Of a stretch of DNA of 64,000 nt, positions 37,298 through 46,024 are shown one piece after another. The first letter of the stretch is position 1. The number at the start of each line of letters is the position of its first letter. Source of the stretch: Leptolyngbya sp. KIOST-1. Its GTDB lineage: Bacteria; Cyanobacteriota; Cyanobacteriia; Phormidesmidales; Phormidesmidaceae. The notes below the pieces were generated by a model. It was not told the origin of the DNA. It was given only the letters and a program-made list of their open reading frames with translations, and did no database searches. The stretch is from contig NZ_JQFA01000002.1 in NCBI RefSeq assembly GCF_000763385.1, positions 3,286,001 through 3,350,000 on the forward strand, in the 5' to 3' direction. Made by a program: the position numbers and the translations under genes.

Positions 37298-38082
37298 ATG
37301 ACAAACTCAGCCGTTTTGATGAACCCGAATGGGGGAGAAGCGGACTGGCGTAGACCCATGCAGCCAGCCTTAGAGACGAATTTGATGGAGCGAGTCCTCG
37401 ACTCAGAGAACCTGCACCGAGCGTGGAAGCAAGTGAAGTCCAATCAAGGTGCCCCCGGCATAGACGGGATGGTGCTGGACGACTTTGCGGCCTACGCCCG
37501 ACTTCACTGGGGAGAGATTCGCCAAACCTTACGAGATGGACGCTACCGCCCTGCTCCGGTGCGACGGGTCGTCATCCCCAAGCCAGGGGGCAAGGGAGAG
37601 CGGCTGTTGGGAGTTCCAACAGTCCTAGACCGGGTGATCCAGCAAGCCATCTCACAGGTGCTGACGCCACTGTTTGAGCCGGAGTTTTCCGAGTTCAGCT
37701 TTGGGTGTCGTCCCAACCGCAGTGCCCACGGCGCGATTAAACAGGTGAAGGCATACGTCAAGGAAGGCTATCGGGTGGTGGTGGATTTGGACTTGGAAAA
37801 GTTCTTTGACACCGTAAACCACGATGTCCTAATGGCAAGAGTCGCCCGCAAAGTGCGGGATAAGACCCTGCTAGCCTTGATAGGCCGATACCTGCGAGCC
37901 GGGGTCATGGTCGAGGGGGTAGTACAGGCCCCAGAGTGGGGGACACCGCAAGGGTCGCCCCTGTCGCCGCTGCTCGCCAACATCCTGTTGGATGACCTCG
38001 ACCAAGAGTTGGAACGCCGGGGCCACCGCTTTACCCGCTATGTGGACGATGTGGTCATTTTGGGTAAAAGCGAAAGGAAAAA
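37298..38082 (+). pseudogene. ltrA: Group II intron reverse transcriptase/maturase, 5' part
   Basis: About 261 residues of reverse transcriptase: NQGAPGIDGMVLDDF, RRVVIPKPGGKGERLLGVPTV, FEPEFSEFSFGCRPNRSAH, DLDLEKFFDTVNHDVLM, GTPQGSPLSPLLANILLDDL and the active-site box RYVDDVVIL (Y-V-D-D). At about 38080 homology ends after GKSERK and the frame runs into antisense of a glycosyltransferase gene. The missing 40 or so residues lead to the thumb domain found at 40290-40763. Confidence 0.85.
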
Positions 38083-38771
38083 AAGTCGTGCTGGATATTC
38101 CAGATCAAGATCGGCGAGAGCACCAGCAGGAGCAGCCCCAGGGCCAGGTAGAGGCGGCGATCGCGCAGCAGCGACCGCCGCGTTTTGTCGCTCACCACCA
38201 GGGCAAAAAAGCCCAGCCCCACGAAGAGCGCATTGTACTTGCACAGGCCGGCCAGGCCCAGAAATAGAGCGGCACCGTATAGGTCTCTGCCGCTCCCAGC
38301 CGGATTGGTTACTGCTTCATCCACGTAGCGCACAAACAAAAAGCTGCTGATCACCGCAAAGGTGACCAGCCAGTGGTCGTGCCAGGCCAGGCCCAGGTAC
38401 CAGAAAAACAGCGGCGATGACAGGCCCAGCAGCACCACCAGCCAGAGGCGATCGCGGGCCTGGTCGCCGTAGAGATAGCGGCAGATGCGGTAGAAAGTAA
38501 GCCCCAGTATGCCGCTGCTGATGGCGTTGGGCAGCCGCAGTACCAGAGGCGATCGGCCCAGGACCGAAAACAGCCCCTGCACCCAGGCGTGAAACGGCGG
38601 ATGGTCGTAGTAGGAAAAGCCCGGACGCTGCCCCCACAGCCAGTAGTAGGCTTCGTCGGGGTTGGGGAAAGCCGTCAGCCAAAAGCCGATTCTCAGGGCC
38701 AAAAAGCCCAGCAAAAACCAGCGTCCCCAGTGCCAGACCGGGGACTGAAAGAGAGGCCAGCGCTTACTCAT
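38083..38771 (-). pseudogene. Glycosyltransferase of the ArnT/PMT type, 5' part
   Basis: About 230 residues from the start: LLGFLALRIGFWLTAFPNPDEAYYWLWG, YYDHPPFHAWVQGLF, and several membrane helices typical of GT83/PMT_2 lipid-linked-sugar transferases. It ends after NIQHDFFSFRF, within the conserved part, where it joins the reverse-transcriptase sequence. The full-length protein would be about 500 residues. Its ATG overlaps the stop of the upstream fragment (GATGAGTAA), showing that those two segments belong together naturally. Confidence 0.75.
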
Positions 38772-39117
38772 CGGGGGACTCTAGGGCGCTGGGGTCGATG
38801 TCGTCTAGCTCGGGAATGTCGCCCAGGTCAAGGGAACTGGGGGTCTCAGCCGGTTCCATTACCTCGGCATCGAAGGGCAGAATGACCGTGGGCAGCCCCG
38901 CCCCCTGCAACCCCTGAAGAATGTGCCCTGGCGTTTCGGGAAACACCACAAACAGCGGGTGGCTTTTGTCGGTGCCGTCGCTGAGCAGGTGCTGGTACTT
39001 TTGGGGCAGCAGCCACTCGTAGCCGCGATCGATCAAAATCTGCGTGTGCCGCCAGCGCATCAGCAAATCCGAAAAATCTTCCTGGGGCCGGTGGATGTAG
39101 ACAAAGATCTCGACCCC
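38764..39117 (-). pseudogene. C-terminal fragment of an unidentified protein
   Basis: The segment encodes about 118 residues beginning [18 protein letters not shown] and ending [13 protein letters not shown], with [17 protein letters not shown] in the middle. I do not recognise the family. It ends by overlapping the start of the glycosyltransferase gene by the sequence ATGAGTAA, so in the intact genome the two are probably in one operon. At 39117 it joins an infB fragment in frame. Confidence 0.5.
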
Positions 39118-39577
39118 CAGGGTGCCGTTCTGGATCAGCAGGGTGGCCACAGGACCGCGGGCTTTGTCGAGGTTGGCCTCGATTACGGTACCGCGGGCGG
39201 GGCGATCGGGGTTGGCCTGAAGGTCTTCGACCTCGGCCACGAGAACGATCATCTCCAGCAGGCTGTCGAGGTTGTCACCCGCTAGAGCGCTGACCGGCAC
39301 CATGATGGTGTCGCCACCCCATTCCTCGGGCACCAGCCCGTGTTCCATTAGCTCCTGCTTGACGCGATCGGGGTTGGCGGTCTCCTTGTCGACCTTGTTG
39401 ATGGCGACAATCAGCGGCACCTCGGCAGCCTTGGCGTGGCTGATCGCCTCAATGGTTTGGGGTCGCACGCCGTCGTCTGCCGCCACCACCAGAATGGCGA
39501 TGTCGGTAACCCGCGTACCCCGCGCCCGCATGGCGGTAAAGGCCTCGTGACCAGGGGTATCCAGGAAGACGATCTGA
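39118..39577 (-). pseudogene. infB: Translation initiation factor IF-2, internal fragment
   Basis: About 153 residues of the GTPase domain: [15 protein letters not shown] (G3), [23 protein letters not shown] (G4), [16 protein letters not shown] (G5) and the start of domain II ([25 protein letters not shown]). The N-terminal G1 motif and everything after this point are missing. Its ends join a tpiA fragment (39577) and an unknown fragment (39117). Confidence 0.85.
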
Positions 39578-39613
39578 TGCCTTTAGAAACGGGGGTAGAC
39601 CGTCAACCCCAAA

Positions 39614-39721
39614 TTACTGAAAGTTGACAATGCGAGCAAAACTGTCGGCTTCCAGGCTGGCTCCCCCCACCAGGGCCCCGTCGATTTCGGGCTGGGCCAT
39701 CAGTTCATCGACGTTGCTGGG
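39614..39721 (-). pseudogene. tpiA: Triosephosphate isomerase, C-terminal fragment
   Basis: About 35 residues: [20 protein letters not shown], then [15 protein letters not shown] and a stop. This is the conserved end of TpiA. It joins the folE fragment at about 39720 with a four-base overlap of identical sequence (GGGC). Confidence 0.8.
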
Positions 39722-40226
39722 CTTCGACTACGACGGCGACGCCCTGGGGTTGCAGTAAACCCTGGAGGGCATCGGCGATCTGGGCGGTGAGGCGTTCTTG
39801 CACTTGCAGGCGGCGGGCGTACATTTCGCAGATGCGAGCCACCTTGGAGAGGCCGATCACCTTGCCGTTGGGGATGTAGGCCACGTGGGCACGACCCAGG
39901 ATGGGCAAAATGTGGTGTTCGCAGGAGCTAAACAGGTCGATGTCGCGTACCAGCACCATTTCATTGGTGTTTTCGTGGAAAACAGCGCCGTTGAGTAATT
40001 CATCCAGGGATTGGTTGTAGCCGGAGGTGAGGAATTTGAGGGCCTTAACCACCCGTTTGGGGGTGTCGATCAGCCCTTCGCGATCGGGGTCTTCCCCCAG
40101 GCCAATCAGCAGAGTGCGCACTGCCTGCTGCATTTCGGCATCGGAAACGCGGGCCTGGGGCTGGGTAGAAAGAGCAGCGATCGCCTGGTCGGCGGAGATG
40201 TTCTTGGAAGGAAGTTGAGCGGTCAT
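39720..40226 (-). pseudogene. folE: GTP cyclohydrolase I, 5' part
   Basis: About 169 residues of Fol[46 protein letters not shown] (zinc ligands Cys and His), [22 protein letters not shown] and [10 protein letters not shown]. The last 35-40 residues, including the third zinc ligand region (C-M-x-x-R-G), are replaced by the tpiA fragment. As written the frame adds QQRR and stops. Confidence 0.85.
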
Positions 40227-40289
40227 GGAATGAGACTCCTAATTGCGTGGAAAAACGGTAAACGGTCAGCGGTAAACGGGGTTTCAGGT

Positions 40290-40763
40290 TTCTTTACGTT
40301 CCAGGGAATCCGCATTGTTTGGTCTGAGCGAGCCTTCCAGGACCTCAAGTACCGCTTGCGGGGGTTAACCTCGCGGCGGTGGCGAGTGTCGATGGAGTAT
40401 CGGCTGAAGCGGATTAGCCTCTATCTGCGGGGTTGGATGGGCTACTTTGGAATTTCCCAATTGTACGGGCCAATTCCCGAGTTAGATGGGTGGCTGAGGC
40501 GTCGAATCCGGATGTGCTACTGGAAACAGTGGCGTAGGCCGAGAACGCGCATTGGCAACCTGCTCAAACTGGGGACACCGAGACGACACGCCTTCTCGAC
40601 GGGCTTAAGCCGGAAAGGATATTGGCGGTTGTCGCGGTCCTTAGCGACGCAGACGGGGATGACCAATGAGTGGTTAGCACAAGAGGGATTGCTCTCGATT
40701 CGCGACCTTTGGATGAACGCCCAGGGTTACGGTGAGAAGTCTATTACTTCGTCTAGCAGGTAG
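40290..40763 (+). pseudogene. ltrA: Group II intron reverse transcriptase/maturase, 3' part
   Basis: Thumb/maturase X domain: TFQGIRIVWSERAF, GLTSRRWRVSMEYRLK, LRGWMGYFGISQLYG, IRMCYWKQWRRPRTR and GLSRKGYWRLSRSLATQTG, and it ends without an HNH endonuclease, as in class C introns. It directly continues the 5' part at 37298-38082 once the inserted 2.2 kb and about 120 bp of missing sequence are allowed for. Confidence 0.85.
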
Positions 40764-40840
40764 GTTGAGAACCGCCCATTGCGGAGCCGCACGATGGGTG
40801 GTGTGGGAGGGGGGATTCGTGAGGATTCTCCCTATCCCGA

Positions 40841-41457
40841 TTAGCGTTTTCTTCCATTGAAGAGATAGCTATCTTGATCTTCAACGGAACCCCCTGTAGA
40901 TGTCTCAAGAATAGATTCTAAGAAACCTTCTCCCATTTCTAGGGATTTTTGCTTGAAATGCTCGACAATAGTCTCTGTTACAACATCAATTGAGTATCCA
41001 GTGACCTGTGCAGCAGATAAAAATGCTTCCTGATAAAGCCTCAACAACAAGCTGGCACCATGATTTGAACCAGTCAATTGATAAAACGCAGCTTGTCCTA
41101 CTAAAACTCGCACAGATGGAGCTGCTTTTTCAACACCTCTCTTTGAACGATGCCCAATGAGGGTGTTTCCTACTAGGGCGTCATAGAAAATGTCAGCGGA
41201 GTAGTGATCTGATAAAAACTGTAGTTGATCTCCTAGACGTTTTCCATCTCCACCTTTCGCAGAGCCCGTTTTACTTTTTATTTGATGAATTCTAAGACGT
41301 TCGCCTTGTTGTGTAGGAGGCTGAATTAGATCTGCACCTGGGAACGGATTAACAGAATAATCAAATGCTTCTTGGTCTTTCCCTCTTGGTTCAGGTACTC
41401 TAACATTACCTCGCATAAGCCCTAGAACATCTTCATGTAAGTGTCCCATCAACCCTT
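40841..41457 (-). pseudogene. Putative type II restriction endonuclease, 3' part
   Basis: This AT-rich frame encodes IIEGLMGHLHEDVLGLMRGN, FDYSVNPFPGADLIQP, and RLRIHQIKSKTGSAKGGDG. ADLI followed by HQIKSK fits a PD-(D/E)xK-type active site, with Gln in the place of the second acid. It continues the 5' part at 43632-44172: joining both across the IS66 element, counting the 8-bp duplication once, gives an uninterrupted 385-codon gene. The present stop uses the last base of the intron, so the original end may have been different. Confidence 0.65.
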
Positions 41458-41465
41458 CAATAATC
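41458..41465. repeat. Left target-site duplication of the IS66 element
   Basis: CAATAATC at 41458-41465 is identical to 43632-43639. Eight bases is the usual target duplication of the IS66 family. Confidence 0.85.
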
Positions 41466-41554
41466 GTAAGCGTCCCTCATCGAACTTTCTAAGCTAGAGA
41501 GAGAGGCTGACCATGAGCCTCCAGAGAGTCCTCCTGCTCGGGCTCAAATTGAGG

Positions 41555-42003
41555 AAGTAAAGATGGCGAGTAAATCGTAGAAGGGCTGCCAGTTGTCCTC
41601 GGTGGTGATGGGCTCCCAGACTGCCTCAATTTCGGGACGCAGCAGCACCGTTTGCGGGTTGGTGCCCTTGAGCAATGCGGCCACTTGCTCCATTTGCTCG
41701 GCCTTGAGGCTTTGCAAGCAGCGGTGGTAGATTTGCCGCCACGGTTCGAGTTGGGCCGCTGCCGCCGAGTCCGAGGCTTGCAGGGTGGTGCTAAATATGT
41801 CACCGGCCTGCTCACGCCAGCGGGGGGAAAACTGCTCAGTGAGGGCAAAAAAGAAGTCGTGGTAGCCCACCTGGACGGCACTGAGCAGGTCGATCGTCTG
41901 ATTGACCAGGGCGGTGGCCAGATCGGCGTCTAGCTGCTCAAATCCCAACTTCTGCAGCATGCGCTGCCGGTAGTAGGTCTCGTAGCGATCCTTGAAGGGT
42001 TCT
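41555..42003 (-). pseudogene. selO: Protein AMPylase SelO (YdiU), C-terminal fragment
   Basis: About 150 residues resembling the SelO/YdiU C-terminal region: PFKDRYETYYRQRMLQKLG, VNQTIDLLSAVQVGYHDFF, NPQTVLLRPEIEAVWEPI and DNWQPFYDLLA. The kinase-like catalytic part is missing. It lies inside the IS66 element and joins a pncB tail head-to-tail at about 42003. Confidence 0.6.
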
Positions 42004-42102
42004 CTGGAGCAGCCCGCCGCCTACCCCGTCGCCCTCTCCGATGCCCTAGCCGAGCTGACGGCGCGCACCCGTCGCGGCCCGCAGCCCCAGTCCCAGTCCT
42101 GA
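42003..42102 (+). pseudogene. pncB: Nicotinate phosphoribosyltransferase, C-terminal tail
   Basis: The last 32 codons, including LEQPAAYPVALSDALAELTAR, end with TGA at 42100-42102, two bases before the nadD ATG. PncB-nadD is a common cyanobacterial order in NAD salvage, which supports the reading; the piece itself is short. Confidence 0.5.
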
Positions 42103-42104
42103 GG

Positions 42105-42462
42105 ATGGCCGCCATGACCTCACCGGAACGTTCCACCGATCGCGCCACCGGGCTCCACGTTGCCCTGTTTGGCACCAGCGCCGACCCGCCCCATCGGGGA
42201 CACGCAGCCATTTTGGCCTGGCTGGCCACCCAGTTTGACCACGTGGCGGTGTGGACGGCCAACAACCCGTTTAAAGCCCACCAGACCGACCTGGGCGATC
42301 GCTTTCGCATGCTGGAGCTGCTGATTGACGAGCTAGACGCCCCGCCCCAGCGGGTGCAGGTGCACCCCGAACTCAGCCACCGGCGCACCGTCGTCACCCT
42401 GGAGCGGGCGCGGCAAATTTGGCCGGGGGCCAGGTTTGCGCTGGTGGTCGGGGCCGACCTGT
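42105..42462 (+). pseudogene. nadD: Nicotinate-nucleotide adenylyltransferase, 5' part
   Basis: About 119 residues: VALFGTSADPPHRGHAAIL, with the nucleotidyltransferase motif (G-T-S-A-D-P-P-H-x-G-H), AVWTANNPFKAHQTD, RFRMLELLID and ARFALVVGADLL. The remaining half is missing, and at 42462 the sequence enters the IS66 transposase gene in the opposite direction. Confidence 0.8.
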
Positions 42463-43564
42463 TAAAGCCAGCCCGCAAGGGTTTGACGAACTCGATAAAG
42501 TCGGAGCGTACCAAGGTGCCATCACGCACCCGGTGCCACCAGCGAAATAATCGCCGCTGCCGCCTCAGCAGCGCCTCGCCAATCTCACGCGAGACGCCGC
42601 TACGGTCTGCCATGGCGGTGAAGTCTCGCTTCAGATGCGCCCAGCACACCTGCCATCGGGTCACCTCAATCCACCGGTAGGCGCTGTAGCGGTCAGAGGT
42701 GACAATTCCTGAAAACTCTTCACCAATCAGGGCTTTAGCAGTCGCCTGTGACCGACTGAGCACCACCTCGAAAAAACTCACCAGCGGCGTCACCAGCACC
42801 CATAGCCAGCCTTTAGTGCGCTGGGGATTTCCCCCGTCTCGATTGCCTTGGGGGTAACTGGTTTCATCACTATGCATCACGGGTTGGCTCTGCACGTAGG
42901 CCTTGGCCTCCTCCACCGCCGGACTCACCGCGTCACTGATTTCTTGCCGCAAACGCCCGATGCCACCACGAGAGAGGCGCACCCCGAAGAGGTCGTCCAT
43001 CACCGCACACACCTGCCGATAGCTCAGCCGGTACCCCCCACTCAGCAAGGCCACCATCGCCGTCAGTCGTTCACCATAGCCCAGGGCAGAGACCCCCGAC
43101 GGCAGCTCGGCGCGGGTTACCGTGTCGCAGCACGGGCACCTCAGGCCATGCAATCGATACTCCACCACCTCGGGTTTAACCGGTGGCACTTCTATCACTT
43201 GATGGCGGTGAGGATGAGAATCGTGGCCTGATAAGCTAGCTCCACAGGCGTCGCAGGCCGGGGGAATCACCTCATGGACGGCTCGACAATCTTCGGCGGG
43301 ATATAGTTTTCGAGCTTCGCGAGGAGCAGTTTTCCCGCTCTGCTCTCGCGGGGCTTTCTTGCCTTTCCCTTTGGCTTTAACACCTTTGCCAAAGCCATCC
43401 GTTGACGGTGGTTTTGATGAATTCTGTGAATTCTGATTGACTTTCTCTTCCAACGCCATCAGCCGCTCACTCAGAACCCGCACTAACATTTGGATGCTAG
43501 CGGGGGTCGCTTCCCAGTCGGCCCTCGGAACTCGGATTCCAGCTATCTCGATCTCGTCGCTCAT
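42463..43564 (-). pseudogene. IS66-family transposase, 5' part
   Basis: About 366 residues: an N-terminal leucine-zipper-like helix, a QNSQNSSKPPSTDGFGKG box typical of IS66, a zinc-finger-like region (CDACGASLSGH ... CPCCDTVTRA) and the DDE catalytic core with HSDETSY (first Asp) and VTSDRYSAYRW (second Asp). The part with the catalytic Glu is gone; after FVKPLRAGF the frame runs through antisense of nadD. It is inactive as it stands. Confidence 0.85.
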
Positions 43565-43631
43565 CGCTTCACCTTACCGGGACTCCTAGCCCAAAATCCC
43601 TAAGCCTTCGTTAAATTCCTGGGACGGTTAC

Positions 43632-43639
43632 CAATAATC
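43632..43639. repeat. Right target-site duplication of the IS66 element
   Basis: CAATAATC, identical to 41458-41465. Confidence 0.85.
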
Positions 43640-44172
43640 ATTAAAGCTTTATGAGAAACTGTTGCTGAGATAGCACCATCAAATTCACCTTTATAAAGTA
43701 AATACTGTGTAGCGGCTAAAATAAAAGGATCTAATACATCCCCCCTATTTCGACCCACTTCAATATCAGACGCTTCTTGAGGAAAACTTTCAACAACTGT
43801 GATAATTTTATCTCGGACAAAGTTGACTGCCGAATCCGGATCAGCAAATGCCCTCAGCAGCATTGCTCTTGCGGCGAGAGATGCTGCTGTTCTCTGAACT
43901 GCCTGTGTTGGATAATCCTCCGAGTTAAGTAAATAGGTAAAAAAATCCACAAATTCTCCAAAGGATTTATCAGAGAATTCAGTGGGATCTTCCGAATCTA
44001 ATAAAGCTGGAACTTCAATTTGAATCCTTAATTGTTCTAAGACTGTTCTTATGTAATTTCCTGCGCTAGTAAACACAGACCCAAAAGACTCATCTTGAGC
44101 TTCTAAAATTGCATTCTTAAAAACAGGCGTAAGATTATGAACAGGGCTAGTGTCTGGAAAAAATTTAACCAT
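43632..44172 (-). pseudogene. Putative type II restriction endonuclease, 5' part
   Basis: The first 180 residues, beginning MVKFFPDTSPVHNLTPVF, are soluble and helix-rich. No catalytic motif is seen here; it is in the 3' part (40841-41457). The frame continues seven residues into the IS66 end. The ATG lies inside the 3' end of the methyltransferase gene (8-bp overlap), typical of a restriction-modification operon. AT-rich, in contrast to the genome. Confidence 0.65.
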
Positions 44173-45424
44173 GTGTCAAGTTCAACGGCAGTTGTTGATA
44201 CTCTGTTTTTTTTCTGTTGTTCTTAGCGTAGGATCTGAGCTTCTGTAATGACGTCTCAGTCATTACAGTTAAATCGTTCTTGGTAGGTTCATACTTTGGT
44301 TCTCCTTTCGAAACTGTATCTAATACCTTTTCCCCTAAAGCTTTTCCAAGAAGGACAGGTACAGCATTACCTATTTGCTGATACTGTTGATTCATTGAGC
44401 CTGATATGAACCAATCATCAGGAAATCCCTGAATCCTCATATATTCCTTGACTGACAGGGGACGAATCTTTTCAGGATGACATAGAGCTGTTCCTTTACG
44501 GTTGGCTTTTGTCGTTAGAGTTGGTGCGGGAAAATCCCACGATAGACGTCTCATGAACCCCGTTTTTCCACCTCCAGAGTGGAAAGATTGACCAAGAGCC
44601 TTTTTCTGCTCTTCAAGTGTGAGATCTCTCCAATTTCCACCAGGTGGCACTTTACGGAATAAGTTAGCAACGCTATCGGTATAAATAGAGTGTGATCCTG
44701 GATTATCGACTAAATCACCAATGGCTTCTCGTAGAGTAATGTGAGGTAAGGGAGCAAATTCGCCATGTGTAGGTTTTGGTAGACCGCATGCTCCTACATC
44801 TCTAAAACCAAGCATGCAAAATCGAATTCTTTTTTGTGGTGTTCCATAATCAGCTGCGTTAAGAATACCAAAAGTCAGTGAATACCGTAGGGAATGTAGC
44901 TCATCCAAAAGATATCTAAAAGCACTTCCTGACAATTCAGCTTCCTCTAGCTGAGCATTTCCGTCATCACTATGCTTGTTAAAATTACTACTATAACTTG
45001 CTAAATTCCACTGTTTTCCAGGTCTTAAGTTGATTGGCCGATGCTTTAATGCAGAAGTCAACAGGTTGCCTACATTTTCAAAAATAAAAGCTTGAGGTTT
45101 TAGTTGTTTGACAAACTTAAAATACTCGAAAATAAGATTTCCTCTAGGATCGCTTAAACCGCCTCTATTGCCACCACTAGAAAAGCTTTGGCAAGGTGGT
45201 CCACCAACGACGATAAAGGAAGAAGTTAGATTCAGGTCCTCAGCTACCGCCTGAGGATCGAGTTTGGAAATAGAATCTTGATAGATTCTGATATTTGGTC
45301 GGTTGGCCCTTATGGTTTCGCAACACCATTTATCTACTTCACAACATGCGGCAATTTCAATGCCGCAAGCCTCCAAACCAATATCAAGGCCCATTGCTCC
45401 GGAAAATAGAGATAACGCTTTCAC
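44165..45424 (-). CDS. DNA (cytosine-5) methyltransferase
   Basis: A 419-residue C5 methyltransferase. Motif I is LFSGAMGLDIGLEA, motif IV (catalytic Cys) VVGGPPCQSFSS, motif VI FENVGNLL, motif VIII YGTPQKRIRFCMLGF, and motif X GNAVPVLLGKALGE. The variable region between VIII and IX carries target recognition, so the recognised sequence cannot be read. It overlaps the putative cognate nuclease by 8 bp. It appears intact although the nuclease is disrupted, leaving an active orphan methylase. GC content is well below that of the rest of the window. Confidence 0.9.
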   Translation of the reverse strand: MKALSLFSGAMGLDIGLEACGIEIAACCEVDKWCCETIRANRPNIRIYQDSISKLDPQAVAEDLNLTSSFIVVGGPPCQSFSSGGNRGGLSDPRGNLIFEYFKFVKQLKPQAFIFENVGNLLTSALKHRPINLRPGKQWNLASYSSNFNKHSDDGNAQLEEAELSGSAFRYLLDELHSLRYSLTFGILNAADYGTPQKRIRFCMLGFRDVGACGLPKPTHGEFAPLPHITLREAIGDLVDNPGSHSIYTDSVANLFRKVPPGGNWRDLTLEEQKKALGQSFHSGGGKTGFMRRLSWDFPAPTLTTKANRKGTALCHPEKIRPLSVKEYMRIQGFPDDWFISGSMNQQYQQIGNAVPVLLGKALGEKVLDTVSKGEPKYEPTKNDLTVMTETSLQKLRSYAKNNRKKTEYQQLPLNLTHG

Positions 45425-45653
45425 AGAAATTGAAATTTTTTATAGGACCGCATGAGAATTATACAGTGTTGTGTAAGACCCATATCGTCTATTGAAGGGT
45501 ACGAGAAGTCTGAGAAAGAGATGAAATCATAGGATCCTCTTCTAGAGTCTTCATTTTTTCATCAACATGCCATGAGAGGCGGCGGATAGACAGTGAGTCG
45601 TAAGCAATAAGAACGCTAACTTGTGTTTAGCCTGCATTTTGTCTCTGCACTCT
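45425..45653. other. AT-rich leader of the restriction-modification cassette
   Basis: I see no gene in these 229 bp. GCTAAC (45615-45620, minus GTTAGC) and TTTAGC (45627) form a short inverted repeat. The methyltransferase promoter should lie here; no regulator (C-protein) gene is present. Confidence 0.4.
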
Positions 45654-45725
45654 GTATAACACCCCTGCTTAGGGCGATTAGGCGGACCCTAAGTTGAGTA
45701 TCACCTCCAGGAGGGGGCGTTATGC
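45654..45725. other. attC-like recombination site
   Basis: GTATAAC (45654-45660) and GTTATGC (45719-45725) are complementary except one base, and fit the RYYYAAC / GTTRRRY R-box pattern with one mismatch each. ACCCC and GGGGG continue the stem; TTAGGG (about 45669) and CCCTAA (about 45687) form an inner arm. Length 72 bp is within the attC range. It lies between the methyltransferase gene and an integron integrase remnant, as a cassette-boundary site should. Confidence 0.5.
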
Positions 45726-45905
45726 TGAAAAAAGTCGTCATATCTCCCCAAAATGGGATGTTATGCAGATTTTTGTCCAGCTATCTCCCCCAAATCGGGT
45801 GTTATACAGATCTTTGTCTTGATAAATACCTCGTTGGGGGTGTTATGCCGATCTTGCTCCGCATAGTAGACCTTCTGTAGGGTGTTATGCCGACAGCTTC
45901 AGCAA
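45699..45905. repeat. Five tandem 41-42 bp repeats, each with GTTAT(G/A)C
   Basis: GTTATGC or GTTATAC begins at 45719, 45760, 45801, 45842 and 45884, so the period is 41, 41, 41 and 42. The best copies (45741 and 45782) begin TATCTCCCC, have an imperfect C-run / G-run palindrome, then GTTAT(G/A)C followed by AGATYTTTGTC. The flanking copies have drifted. The last copy runs into the integrase remnant. Confidence 0.8.
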
Positions 45906-46024
45906 ATCTTTATGGCTACAAGGATGGGAAGACGACGATGATCTATACCCATGTGCTCAACCGTGGAGGGCGGGGTGTCAGGAGTCCGTTAGATATTGGT
46001 CAGGCAATACGGTTGAACTTGTAG
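45887..46024 (+). pseudogene. intI: Integron integrase (IntI), C-terminal remnant
   Basis: The frame beginning [15 protein letters not shown] continues [20 protein letters not shown] and ends [17 protein letters not shown] contains the invariant tyrosine of tyrosine recombinases, and [16 protein letters not shown] is distinctive for integron integrases (IntI1 has THVLKVGGAGVRSPLD). Everything N-terminal of the last 40 residues is lost. It is divergent from the restriction-modification genes, as intI is from its cassettes. Confidence 0.8.

Larger units (their letters stand above)
36776..40841 (+). mobile_element. Class C group II intron, internally rearranged
   Basis: The 5' end GTGTG and the following GCCCAGCATGGGC hairpin match the class C start (GUGYG), and the leader contains GGGGTGAAAGTCCCC and GAAGTCAGC / GTCATAGTA elements of domain I and IV. 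The 3' end has domain V (GAACCGCCC ... GGTGGTGTGGGAGG) and ends CCCTATCCCGAT at 40841. The encoded reverse transcriptase is interrupted: its finger-palm part lies at 37298-38082, its maturase part at 40290-40763, with 2.2 kb of unrelated gene fragments between. It is inserted after an attC-like hairpin, a target known for IIC-attC introns. Confidence 0.75.
41466..43631 (-). mobile_element. IS66-family insertion sequence, internally rearranged
   Basis: The left end begins GTAAGCGTCCC (41466) and the right end, read inward, begins GTAACCGTCCC (43631), the classic IS66-family terminus. It is flanked by the 8-bp direct repeat CAATAATC and splits a nuclease gene. Inside, the transposase gene is intact only in its 5' two-thirds (42463-43564). 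The rest is replaced by fragments of selO, pncB and nadD. A 75-bp piece at the left end may still contain the last transposase codons. The accessory tnpA/tnpB genes of some IS66 elements are absent. Confidence 0.8.

Noticed and set aside
36776-40841. Treating the fragment region as functional folE, infB and glycosyltransferase genes
   Set aside because: Each piece lacks conserved parts at a sharp border; none could give a complete protein.
45719-45900. Identity of the GTTATGC repeats with the direct repeats of attI1
   Set aside because: GTTATGC resembles the attI1 direct repeats, but the orientation relative to intI is opposite, so I do not claim homology.
45699-45905. CRISPR-like array
   Set aside because: The units are contiguous with no unique spacers; conservation fades along the unit rather than alternating repeat and spacer, and there are no cas genes.
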